Source: JAMXLO01 sp035569235 (lineage in GTDB: Bacteria; Pseudomonadota; Alphaproteobacteria; Acetobacterales; Acetobacteraceae). Taken from it: DNA of 21,708 nucleotides. The notes under the pieces are model-generated. The model saw only the letters and a list, made by a program, of their open reading frames with translations, made no database searches and had not been told where the DNA came from. Below, piece by piece: positions 7,353 to 14,701 of the stretch. Position numbers and translations under genes: made by a program. Position 1 is the stretch's first letter. Each line of letters starts with the position of its first letter. The DNA is taken from positions 1-21,708 of the forward strand of contig DATMND010000282.1 of NCBI GenBank assembly GCA_035569235.1. The letters run 5' to 3'.

Positions 7353-8170
7353 CAGAAGCCGGTTGCCTGCCATTCAAATGTGGCGAATGGAACGGGGTTC
7401 GGCGTGTCGCCGAGCGTCATTAGTGAGAATGATGTCGTAGCGTTGGACGGCCACGAGAGCGGACTATCCCACGACTGGAAATTGAAGCCGTTGTACATCC
7501 CCGTCCCGATCGCGGTTATCGTCAGCCGTCTTGCCGGAAACACCGGCGAGAACGCGACGCTGGCATATCCGAGCGAGTCAGCCGTGCCGGTTCCGGTGCG
7601 CACCGATACCGGGCCCGCGCCACCGATGCCAAGCGCGGCAATGGCCGCAAGCAGCGTCGTTTCGGCGTTCGCAAGGTTGGTGTTGGTGACGCCCTCCGCC
7701 GCCAGCGCCCGCGCCGCCTCAACCGCGATGGCGGCATTGCGCGCCGTGATTTCCGCCGCAATCGCTGCCGCGTTCACGGCATCACCCGCAGCGCGCGCCG
7801 TCGCCTCCGCGGCAATATCGGCGGCCAACGTCGGATCGATCCCGAGCAATACCTGCGCCGCAGCGATCGTCGGCGCGAGGCAGACCGGCGCCATCGCTAC
7901 GGATACCAGCGTCGAGCTGGGCTGATCCCAGACCAGCACGCCGTTTGCATCGCGCAGGATCAGGCGATAGGCGCCGTCGCCGTAGAGGATGCAGCGGCCG
8001 GCAGAGTCCAGCCGGATCGGCTGCGTGTTGGTGCCGATGCCGCCCGGATCGATCCAGGTCGTTTTCGGCGTCGTGGTGCCGGTGATGTAGGTCTCCAGCG
8101 TGCCGCCGGCATACGGATGGCCGTTGGCGTCGGCGAATTGCAGCTCGGCTGAGGGGAGGAGGACGCTCAT
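7352..8170 (-). CDS. Tail fibre/tailspike protein with conserved attachment domain, 272 aa
   Basis: The N-terminal 95 residues match a very common phage fibre attachment domain. The visible pieces are LQFADANGHPYAGGTLETY, TTTPKTTWIDPGG, QPIRLDSAGRCILYGDGAYR and LRDANGVLVWDQP. A stretch of Ala-rich coiled repeats (AAEATARAAGDAVNAAAIAAE and following) spans about residues 115-170. The C-terminal 95 residues are beta-rich (VSVRTGTGTADSLGYASV, then GTGMYNGFNFQSWDSP), resembling small receptor-binding or collar domains. The start is fixed by TGATG overlap with the gp10-like gene. It is short for a receptor-binding fibre, so it may be an adaptor to which other fibre parts attach. Confidence 0.82.
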   Translation of the reverse strand: MSVLLPSAELQFADANGHPYAGGTLETYITGTTTPKTTWIDPGGIGTNTQPIRLDSAGRCILYGDGAYRLILRDANGVLVWDQPSSTLVSVAMAPVCLAPTIAAAQVLLGIDPTLAADIAAEATARAAGDAVNAAAIAAEITARNAAIAVEAARALAAEGVTNTNLANAETTLLAAIAALGIGGAGPVSVRTGTGTADSLGYASVAFSPVFPARRLTITAIGTGMYNGFNFQSWDSPLSWPSNATTSFSLMTLGDTPNPVPFATFEWQATGF

Positions 8171-9633
8171 CAGCTTTGCGCCGGCTGCGCTTCAATCCAC
8201 GCGCCTTGCAGCGCGGTGTGCGGCACGTTGACACTCCAGGTCAGACGGAACACGCGATCACGCGCCATGCCGAGCCGCTGCCATTGCATGCTGGTCCGGT
8301 ACTCTCCCGCCGCAAACAGCGCCTGGCCGACCGGATTGCCGAATGTGTGGCCGCGGTCGTCGGACCAATCCAGAAAAACCGTAAACGGCGCGGCCGTTGT
8401 GCCGCCGCCCGCTCCGGCCTCCATGTCCGCGAGGAATTGCCAGTACGTCACCCGCTTGCCGTCCTCGATCAGATGGGGAAACGCGCGGCTGCGCTTGATC
8501 GGCGCGCCGTTGTCAGTGCCGTTCTCCAGATCGAGCGTGTACAGATTACCGTTCTGCCAATCGCCGATTATCACCGCGTCGAACGCCGTAAAGGCGCAGC
8601 CGGCGCGGTGCCGGTGCTCGGCTCCGTTGCTGTCGAGCCAGACGAGCTCATGCCAGCGCGGATCACCTGGGCGGCTGGTGCTGATATCAAAGCACCACGT
8701 CTTGTCGGCGCTCGGAAAAGTCAGGATGTAGAACTGATGCCCGGCAATCTGGCATGTCATTCCCATGGCATCCCGGAGCGTGGGATAGCGGGTAAGCTCG
8801 GCCTCCATCGCGAACGTCGAAATGCGCTCGACCTGATAGCCGGAGCCTTTGACGACGATACCCTTGCCACGCCGATCCTGGCTCAGCCAGTACACCGCGT
8901 TATCGATCTCGGCGATGCTGTATTTCGCTATGGTGCCCCGATCAACGAAAACGCCGGGCATGGAGGAAAACGGGAAAGAGCCCGCGCCGATATCGGTCGC
9001 GCCGGTGTTATACCAGACCTCGGTTGCCTTCTCGCCGATCAGCCACACCTCGCGCTTGGCGACGACCGCGCGCACCAGGTTGTCGGCGGCGGCTTCCTTG
9101 TTGGCGAAGTCCAGCGGATCAAGCGCGACGGTCAGCGAATTGGAAATGAAGAACTGCGGCGTGCCGGGCAGGTTGAAGATGAAAAACGTATCAAGGTAAT
9201 CCACGAAGTCAGACCCGGCGAAGGGTGGCGCGGCCAGCGTGTTGATCGAGTTCGTGCCTAGCGTAATGACCCCGGCGCGCGAGGTTCCGTCCGTCACCAC
9301 CAGATAGATACCATCGTCCGCCATGCCGACCGGCGTATTGATGCCACCGCTCAGCGGGAATACTGGCGTAAAGGTCCAGCCGGCGCCGATCGCATAGATC
9401 CACGGGCCGCCAGCCACATAGGCTACGCCATTGCTTGCGGTCAGGCCGCCGCGGATCGGCCCGGTTGGCGCAGTCGCCTGGAGCGTCAGCCCAGGTGTCG
9501 GGTACAGCGCAGCCTGCGCCGGCTCGCCTTGCGCGGCGGGCATAGGCTCGGAATACAGATTGACCTGCCGCTGCGCCGCCGCGATCACGCTGCGCGCGCT
9601 GTAGGCCCCGCCGGTGAGTGCAACGCGGGTCAC
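8170..9633 (-). CDS. Packaged DNA stabilisation protein, P22 gp10-like (tail hub accessory)
   Basis: The 487-aa product starts with TGGAYSARSVIAAAQRQVNL and YPTPGLTLQATAPTGPIRG, the characteristic opening of the P22 gp10-like DNA stabilisation family. Further family-like segments are EVWLIGEKATEVWYNTG, VFVDRGTIAKYSIAEIDNAV and YWLSQDRRGKGIVV in the middle. In P22, gp10 is added below gp4 to close the portal channel and hold packaged DNA in the head. The start is GTG at 9633, two codons after the TAG that ends the beta-helix gene in the same frame. No clear Shine-Dalgarno sequence is seen, so coupling with the upstream gene is likely. Length and motifs fit an intact gene. Confidence 0.88.
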   Translation of the reverse strand: MTRVALTGGAYSARSVIAAAQRQVNLYSEPMPAAQGEPAQAALYPTPGLTLQATAPTGPIRGGLTASNGVAYVAGGPWIYAIGAGWTFTPVFPLSGGINTPVGMADDGIYLVVTDGTSRAGVITLGTNSINTLAAPPFAGSDFVDYLDTFFIFNLPGTPQFFISNSLTVALDPLDFANKEAAADNLVRAVVAKREVWLIGEKATEVWYNTGATDIGAGSFPFSSMPGVFVDRGTIAKYSIAEIDNAVYWLSQDRRGKGIVVKGSGYQVERISTFAMEAELTRYPTLRDAMGMTCQIAGHQFYILTFPSADKTWCFDISTSRPGDPRWHELVWLDSNGAEHRHRAGCAFTAFDAVIIGDWQNGNLYTLDLENGTDNGAPIKRSRAFPHLIEDGKRVTYWQFLADMEAGAGGGTTAAPFTVFLDWSDDRGHTFGNPVGQALFAAGEYRTSMQWQRLGMARDRVFRLTWSVNVPHTALQGAWIEAQPAQS

Positions 9634-9639
9634 TGAAGG

Positions 9640-11247
9640 CTAACAACCACTGCCGACGTTATCGGCAATCGTGACAGGCGTCGCGCTGGTCCCCGCATAG
9701 GCGATGATCTTGCATGTGCCCGCATTGGTGCCTGCCGTCGCCTCCAGCTTCAGCACGCCCGCGCCAGGTGCCGCGCTGTCCGCTGCCATCTTGGTGAGGC
9801 CCATCGCGGTGCTGGGAATGCCTGGGTTGTCGAAGCCGGTGCCAAACGACGGCAGGAAGCTCTCGCCGCTCGATGTCAGGAACCCGCGGATCGCGTTGTT
9901 TGTGAGCATCTGAACGGCGCCGGCGTCGTTGTTCGCATCCGAACCCATTAGTTTGGCGACCGGGAGCCATGTGCTGCCGCCGGACTGACTGCGCACCACG
10001 AAGCCGTCAAACTGTGTGTTGCTTTCGATCGCAATCTGGCGCGGCCAGTTGGTGCGCCCCGTGGCGCTCATAATGCTGTCCGGCGCGTTGCTCACGGCTG
10101 CCGCCAGCCAGTCCTGGCCTTCGACGCGCGAGGTGCCGTCGATGATGAGTTGGCCGGTGTTGCCGGCCACAAAGTTGGCAACCTTGAGCGGCGTGTTGCC
10201 GTTGGGGAGCGCCGTATCCGGATTGGTTATCCGACAGCCCGTGCAGTAGACGCTCCCGGTGTTTGTGACCTGGAAGCGGAAGTTGCTATAGCTGTTGGTA
10301 GCGGTCTGGCCGGGCTGGCGGATAAAGGCCCCAATGATGTCCACGGGCTGGCCGCCTGAATTGCCCACTACTATGTTATCCGTGCCGGTCGTGTCGATGA
10401 CGCCGCCGATCCACTGCATGTCGGAGTTGAACAGCGAGATATCGGCCAGCAATGCAGAGAACGTATTTACCCCGTGTATCTGCATATTCGAGCAGCCGGA
10501 GAACTGGAAGTTATTGAGCGTCGCGCCCCAGACCTGCCCCTCCCACCACTGCCAGTCGGAGCCGGAATTGCACGACAGGCCGTTGCCGCCGGGCTGCTCG
10601 CAGGTCGAGCCTTCGCCCTTGAAGTTACCTTTCCACGACAGCCCGCCGCCGGTTTGGTCATAGTGGACGCAATCGCCCGGCACGTTGGCGATCTTGTCGC
10701 GGATCAGCTCGACAACGACAGTGGCCGGAGTCGGATTGGTTAGGCCCTTGACGTAGAAACCGTGCGCGGTGCCCTGGCCTGGACCATCGGCATTTGATGC
10801 AGAGGTTAACTGGCACTCGATGAAATCGACATAGGCAAAATTCCCAGGTGGCGCGACTGGAACATCCGTCGAGGTGATAGCTATCGTGACATATGCGTTG
10901 GCCGTGCCGGGGATCAGATCGAGTGTGGTCGCGTTACGGCCGGCACACTGCACCGTCACTGGAGCGTGCACCGTAATCCCGGTGAACTTGCAGTCTCCGG
11001 GTGGTATCAACACCCTTCTCGCGCCGTGATTCATGTCCCCCGCGATCGCCGCCGCCTGGAGCGCCGCAGTGTCGTTCGTCGCGCCGTCGCACTTCATACC
11101 ACCGGCGTATTGCGAACTTCGCGCGTCGATTCCCGCAGCGGTATCGCCCCCGATGGTCAGGAATGAAGGTGTTCCGAGGTTGACCGCCGCGAGCGTGCAG
11201 AACAGCACAGCCCATAGCAGCGGCCAGCGCCATGAGCGCATCACCAT
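9640..11247 (-). CDS. Right-handed beta-helix (pectate-lyase-like) protein with signal-like N-terminus, 535 aa
   Basis: After an N-terminal MVMRSWRWPLLWAVLFCTLA, which looks like a signal peptide or membrane anchor, comes KCDGATNDTAALQAAAIAG and RRVLIPPGDCKFTGITV. This is the typical beginning of a pectate-lyase-3/tailspike beta-helix ('D.TAALQ.A...G..V.iP.G.Y'). The body has beta-helix periodicity with many Asn, Gly and Ser, and several Cys. The C-terminus (CKIIAYAGTSATPVTIADN, then VGSGC) is a tail motif I recall from phage surface proteins. Tailspikes of this fold bind or cleave host polysaccharide. A signal peptide is not expected on a virion protein. The start could be ATG 11247 or ATG 11241; the latter forms TGATG with the upstream stop. 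Confidence 0.82.
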   Translation of the reverse strand: MVMRSWRWPLLWAVLFCTLAAVNLGTPSFLTIGGDTAAGIDARSSQYAGGMKCDGATNDTAALQAAAIAGDMNHGARRVLIPPGDCKFTGITVHAPVTVQCAGRNATTLDLIPGTANAYVTIAITSTDVPVAPPGNFAYVDFIECQLTSASNADGPGQGTAHGFYVKGLTNPTPATVVVELIRDKIANVPGDCVHYDQTGGGLSWKGNFKGEGSTCEQPGGNGLSCNSGSDWQWWEGQVWGATLNNFQFSGCSNMQIHGVNTFSALLADISLFNSDMQWIGGVIDTTGTDNIVVGNSGGQPVDIIGAFIRQPGQTATNSYSNFRFQVTNTGSVYCTGCRITNPDTALPNGNTPLKVANFVAGNTGQLIIDGTSRVEGQDWLAAAVSNAPDSIMSATGRTNWPRQIAIESNTQFDGFVVRSQSGGSTWLPVAKLMGSDANNDAGAVQMLTNNAIRGFLTSSGESFLPSFGTGFDNPGIPSTAMGLTKMAADSAAPGAGVLKLEATAGTNAGTCKIIAYAGTSATPVTIADNVGSGC

Positions 11248-12944
11248 GCCATGCCCCCGCTCATGAATCCGGGAGACGATCCGGCCGCCACGCCACTGCC
11301 GCGCCCGCGCCCCGGCAGGTTGGCGGGCATGTGCAGCTCGGATACTTGGATGTTGGCCATACGCAGCGTGTTGAGAGCGGCGCGTGCCAGGCCGATCTGA
11401 TTCGGCGTCGGCTGCGGCCCCTTCGGATCGAGCGCCATGATCCGCAACGGCAGGTTGGTGGTCATAGCCTCGACGTACTCGGCGGGCACGCCGAGCGCCT
11501 GGGTTAGCGTGGTGTAGACCGGGAGCGCGCTCTTGGTCGCGATGTGAATCTCGAAGCCGGTCGGCACGATGGGATAAGGATGCAGCACGCCGACCGGAAA
11601 CGCGCTGTCGTACCAGACATGCGCCGGGAAGGTGCTGAGGCCCTTCAATGTGATCCGGTTGTAATCCTCACGGGATTCGATAATGCCAAGAGGAATATCG
11701 AGAAATCCGACGCCAAGCCCTTGCGCCGTGCCGCTAACGACCATCATCACGCCGCCGTTATTCCATGTCTGCCCTGGGTTGAGTCCGGCGGGGCTCGTCG
11801 GCATCGTGCCGCCCGGTACGATCATAACGACGCCGCCGTTGTTCCACAGCGCGCCGCCGCCGAGTCCGGTCGGATCGGTAGGCAGGTAGGACAGCATAAA
11901 CGACATGGTATTGGTGCCGGTTTGCAACCGCGCGAACGCGGAATCGATCCGATCCGGCCGCGGGATCGCAAAGTCGCCGGTTGGCCCCACGGTGTAGCTT
12001 GCGGCGTTGGTCGATTGGACGGCGGTATCGGCGAGCGACCAGACCAGCCATCGCCTGCGCTGCCACTGCGCCACCATGCCGGACAGCAGCGACAACACCG
12101 CGTCGGCGTCGGCGGAGCCGTCCGCCACGCTCTGCGCGTCATTGATGCGCCCGGCCGCCCGGAGCGCCAGGAATGCGACCTGGGCGCACGTTGTCGGGAT
12201 GCCGCCGTGAATGGGCGCGCGCTGCTGCTGATTGTTGGCCTGGATCAGCGCGACGGCACGATCCGCACGATCGGCCTGCGACTTGTTCTCCGGCAGGCCG
12301 AACGCATCGCGCAGCCGGGTCGCGAGCGAGAGGACGATGGCGTTCGCCACACCGGCAGCAAGCGCGGGCGCGAATGCCGCCGTCATGTCGGTAAGCACCG
12401 GCAGCGTGCCGGGGATCACCTTGACGGTGCGTTCCAGGCGCCATTCGTCCAGCATTTCCCGGAGCATCGAGGTAGCGTCAGTCACGTCCTGGCTGGTCTG
12501 CGTGACGTTCTGCTGATCGGTCACACGGCCGGCGGCACGCAGCGCCAGATAGACCAGGCCGTAGCCGGTTCCGTCGTTGGCAGCGAGACCGACCGGCGGG
12601 TTGGTTTGGCGGACGTTGGCGTTGAGGAGCTGCGCCGCGGTCACCGCCATCTGGGTGATAAGATCGTCTGGCGGCATGCCATAGGCCGAGCGCAGCCGCC
12701 CGCTGAGGCACGTGAGAAGCGCGTTTTCGTTGGGCGTCCATGACGGCACGTCGGTAGCCAGGTCCGGGAACGTGGCAAGCACGGTCGGCACGGCACGGAT
12801 GGTCCGCTCCAGGTTCCACTGGAGGATCATGTCGTTCAGCAGTACGAGCGCGTCCTGCGAGTCCTCGGCGGTCGCGGTTTGCCCCACGCCGTTGACGCCC
12901 GAGTTGCGCAGGGCAAGCCCGATTATGTTGTTTGCGATCGTCAC
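11241..12944 (-). CDS. P22 gp4-like head-completion/DNA stabilisation protein with three tandem gp4 modules, 567 aa
   Basis: P22 gp4 is a small protein that binds under the portal ring and starts tail assembly. Here the C-terminal module (about residues 252-540) is a full gp4-like domain: FLALRAAGRIND, VAQWQRRRWLVWSLAD, YTVGPTGDFAIPRPDRI, SREDYNRITLKGL, YDSAFPVGVLHPYP and EYVEAMTTNLPLRIM. It is preceded by two shorter copies of the helical part, residues 1-110 and 127-237, which lack the beta insertion. Each begins with LALR and ends with a 'L..RLR.A.G' helix. I chose GTG 12944 because it follows the TGA of the upstream gene by 4 nt and because IANNIIGLALRNSGVNGVGQ is the usual gp4-like N-terminus. 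The frame stays open upstream to 13037, but that part overlaps the 116-aa gene. Confidence 0.85.
   Translation of the reverse strand: MTIANNIIGLALRNSGVNGVGQTATAEDSQDALVLLNDMILQWNLERTIRAVPTVLATFPDLATDVPSWTPNENALLTCLSGRLRSAYGMPPDDLITQMAVTAAQLLNANVRQTNPPVGLAANDGTGYGLVYLALRAAGRVTDQQNVTQTSQDVTDATSMLREMLDEWRLERTVKVIPGTLPVLTDMTAAFAPALAAGVANAIVLSLATRLRDAFGLPENKSQADRADRAVALIQANNQQQRAPIHGGIPTTCAQVAFLALRAAGRINDAQSVADGSADADAVLSLLSGMVAQWQRRRWLVWSLADTAVQSTNAASYTVGPTGDFAIPRPDRIDSAFARLQTGTNTMSFMLSYLPTDPTGLGGGALWNNGGVVMIVPGGTMPTSPAGLNPGQTWNNGGVMMVVSGTAQGLGVGFLDIPLGIIESREDYNRITLKGLSTFPAHVWYDSAFPVGVLHPYPIVPTGFEIHIATKSALPVYTTLTQALGVPAEYVEAMTTNLPLRIMALDPKGPQPTPNQIGLARAALNTLRMANIQVSELHMPANLPGRGRGSGVAAGSSPGFMSGGMAW
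11325..12944 (-). repeat. Three tandem gp4-like protein modules within one gene
   Basis: Module 1 is at 12615-12944 (residues 1-110), module 2 at 12234-12566 (127-237) and module 3 at 11325-12191 (252-540). The aligned first helices are LALRNSGVNGVGQ, LALRAAGRVTDQQ and LALRAAGRINDAQ. They are followed by LNDMILQWNLERT, LREMLDEWRLERT and LSGMVAQWQRRRW. The closing helices are LSGRLRSAYGMP, LATRLRDAFGLP and NLPLRIMALDPK. Only module 3 carries the beta-rich insertion between the two helical parts. Confidence 0.8.
11730..11849 (-). repeat. Duplicated WNNGGV segment inside the third gp4-like module
   Basis: Residues 366-379 (LWNNGGVVMIVPGG) and 393-405 (TWNNGGVMMVVSG) are near-copies 27 residues apart. 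They lie in a loop between LPTDPTG and the conserved SREDYNRI segment of the gp4-like domain. They look like an inserted, then duplicated, beta hairpin. Confidence 0.7.
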
Positions 12945-12948
12945 TCGC

Positions 12949-13299
12949 TCAGTTCCACCGGACCCAAGCGCCTTGCACGACGCGGTACTCGTTGGAGCGG
13001 CTGACCGCGCCCGCCGAAGTCTCGACCGCGCCGGCATTGCTGTCCTGGACCACCAGCGACGTGACGATCTGCGAAAAGGATATCAAAACGCAGCCGCCGT
13101 CGCCCATGGCGTTGATCGGCGGCAACAGAACGGTGAGCGCGGCGATCGTGCCGGCTGGTTTGACCTGCAACGCGGGGTTTGTTTCCGTCATGACGACGGT
13201 GGCAGTGGTAAGCGGCACGACAACGCGCACCGCTCCGCAGCCGGTTCCGCGCGCTATTTCTTCGCCGCTGTACAAGCGGTATCCGCGATCGAGGGCCAT
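12949..13299 (-). CDS. Small beta-rich virion protein, 116 aa, between coat and gp4-like genes
   Basis: The product MALDRGYRLYSGEEIARGTG... is beta-rich. Its middle segment, AGTIAALTVLLPPINAMGDG, then CVLISFSQIVTSLVVQDSN, resembles a pattern seen in phage head-decoration and fibre-cap proteins ('G.ia.ltv.lP.....G..v.i.f...vt.l.v'). It ends in YRVVQGAWVRWN. The gene lies 59 nt after the coat gene with its own ribosome binding site (TAGGAACACAC at 13301-13311) and stops 4 nt before the gp4-like start. A decoration or head-to-tail accessory role fits the position, but I do not recognise the family with confidence. Confidence 0.75.
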   Translation of the reverse strand: MALDRGYRLYSGEEIARGTGCGAVRVVVPLTTATVVMTETNPALQVKPAGTIAALTVLLPPINAMGDGGCVLISFSQIVTSLVVQDSNAGAVETSAGAVSRSNEYRVVQGAWVRWN

Positions 13300-13300
13300 G

Positions 13301-13311
13301 GTGTGTTCCTA
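13301..13311 (-). promoter_or_regulatory. Ribosome binding site TAGGAACACAC before the 116-aa gene
   Basis: On the minus strand TAGGAACACAC lies one base before ATG 13299. It is identical to the 11-mer at 3348-3358, although here it does not contain the upstream stop codon. The AGGA core is the probable Shine-Dalgarno sequence. Confidence 0.6.
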
Positions 13312-13358
13312 TGAAATGCGAGGCCGGCCGATTGCTCAGCCGGTCGCTATGGTGTCAA

Positions 13359-14549
13359 TCAGTTGGCCGCGAGGCGCACCGCGAGTTGCGGACGGATCAC
13401 GGAAATTCCCCAAAGTACATCGAGGCGAGTCGGTAAAAAGTCATTGTTGATGTCGTACTGCCGCACCAACCGGATGCTGATGCCATCCTGTTGCGCGCGT
13501 GACGCCATATCCACGCCGCGCGGCATTTCCAGATCGGCGGACGCGAACGTGGCAAAGTCCGGGTGATACGCCAGACTAATGCCCGAGGCGGTGCTCGCTG
13601 TGCCCGCGAACGTGATGGCATTGCCGTTGGCCGGCAGGACCGAGACGTTCTGCAACGCGCCGGAAGCGACGGGCGTTGGCGAGATCGTCCAGGTTGCCGC
13701 GCCGCCCGCGTTGGTGCTCAGGTTGACGAATTGCTGCAATACGCCGGTGCTCGCCTTGGTCTCGGGATGCACGCGGAACACGCCGGCAACCGTGAACACG
13801 TCGCCGATCGAGCTCGCGCCGGTGCCGACTTGCACCACGAGTTGGTTGGTCGCCAGCGAATTGACGGTGTAAGCGCCGGTTCCCGCGCCGCGCGTATACT
13901 GCGAAAGGTGCGTGTTCTCGGCCCATTCAAAGCCGGCCGTGTAGCCCATTACGCCGTCGGTGTACTGCGAGGCGATCTTCTGGCTGGACTGGAACAAGCC
14001 TTTGAGGCTGTCCACCATGTCCACGTTGTCTTGCGTGTTGATGCGGAGCTGCCACTGCTTCGACTGCGGTGCGAGATTGTCCAGCAGCAGCTTGCGCGAG
14101 GTCAAAACATTCTTGAACGTCTGCGCCGCGCCCTGGCCGTTGATCTGGTTATAGACCTGGTTGAACGAAAGGATCGACCGGCTCTCGATATCGGCCGCGA
14201 TGATCGCTGCGGCCGGCTCGATGTACCGCTCGGTAAAGCGATCCATGCTCATCGTGAGATCGGTCGTGTTGAACGCCATATCCACGCCGGAGACGTTCGA
14301 CACGGTGAGGGTGACGTTCTGTTCCACCGTGTTCTGCGGGCTGAGCGTCATGGTGTTCTGGCGGATGGTGTACTGGTTCGGAATGCGGATGCGCAGCGAT
14401 TGGCCGATCTTGGCGCCGGACTGCGCGAAACTGTCGTCGTACTCCTTGTTGATACTGCCGACGAAGTTGAGCTTCTGGTGCAGTATCGCAAGGGTTTTCG
14501 CGGTAAGCATGTTTGGAGTGATAAGCGTATTGGTGGCGTTCGTGGCCAT
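13359..14549 (-). CDS. Major capsid (coat) protein, P22 gp5-like
   Basis: The 396-aa product begins MATNATNTLITPNMLTAKTL, with AILHQKLNFVGSINKEYDD next. This and SLRIRIPNQYTIRQ, VDMAFNTTDLTMSMDRFTER and FEWAENTHLSQYTRG are typical of the P22 coat protein family (HK97 fold with an inserted domain). The late segment VFRVHPETKASTGVLQQFV and the end LDVLWGISVIRPQLAVRLAA also fit. It would form the procapsid together with the scaffold encoded just upstream. AAAGGG about 9 nt before ATG 14549 is a plausible ribosome binding site. Unlike most genes here it has a long leader (302 nt from the scaffold stop), which contains an inverted repeat and a plus-strand gene. Confidence 0.92.
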   Translation of the reverse strand: MATNATNTLITPNMLTAKTLAILHQKLNFVGSINKEYDDSFAQSGAKIGQSLRIRIPNQYTIRQNTMTLSPQNTVEQNVTLTVSNVSGVDMAFNTTDLTMSMDRFTERYIEPAAAIIAADIESRSILSFNQVYNQINGQGAAQTFKNVLTSRKLLLDNLAPQSKQWQLRINTQDNVDMVDSLKGLFQSSQKIASQYTDGVMGYTAGFEWAENTHLSQYTRGAGTGAYTVNSLATNQLVVQVGTGASSIGDVFTVAGVFRVHPETKASTGVLQQFVNLSTNAGGAATWTISPTPVASGALQNVSVLPANGNAITFAGTASTASGISLAYHPDFATFASADLEMPRGVDMASRAQQDGISIRLVRQYDINNDFLPTRLDVLWGISVIRPQLAVRLAAN

Positions 14550-14563
14550 GGGTGCGGCCCTTT

Positions 14564-14626
14564 CGTGACAGAGATACGGGGGCGCCCCTCACGCGCATGG
14601 CGTTCTCGGGGCTGGTCTCTGTCGCG
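14564..14626. repeat. Inverted repeat in the leader of the coat gene
   Basis: The arms are 14564-14574 and 14616-14626. Eight perfect pairs (GACAGAGA with TCTCTGTC) extend to 11 pairs with one G-T wobble. The 41-nt loop contains the palindrome GGGGCGCCCC at 14579-14588. On the minus strand this would form a large hairpin about 15 nt before the coat start codon. No T-run follows, so it is not a standard terminator. An mRNA-stabilising, processing or translation-control element for the highly expressed coat gene is possible. Confidence 0.55.
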
Positions 14627-14701
14627 GAATTCGGGTAGCCGCAGCGGCAGGATGGGCACGACACAGCGCCATATACCGGGCGCGGCGGTTTGGAGGCACT
14701 T

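Noticed and set aside
9640..9642. TAG reassigned as a sense codon
   Set aside because: TAG ends several other genes in this window (3356, 4173, 14851, 16699, 21634), followed closely by the next gene, so it is an ordinary stop here.
12945..13037. Extension of the gp4-like protein by 31 codons upstream
   Set aside because: It would overlap the 116-aa gene, and the gp4-like N-terminal signature begins at GTG 12944.
13312..13358. Hairpin CCGGC/GCCGG after the coat gene as a terminator
   Set aside because: The stem is only 5 bp without a T-run and the next gene follows at once.
14564..14626. Rho-independent terminator between scaffold and coat genes
   Set aside because: The hairpin has a long loop and no T-run on either strand, and coat transcription is expected to pass through it.
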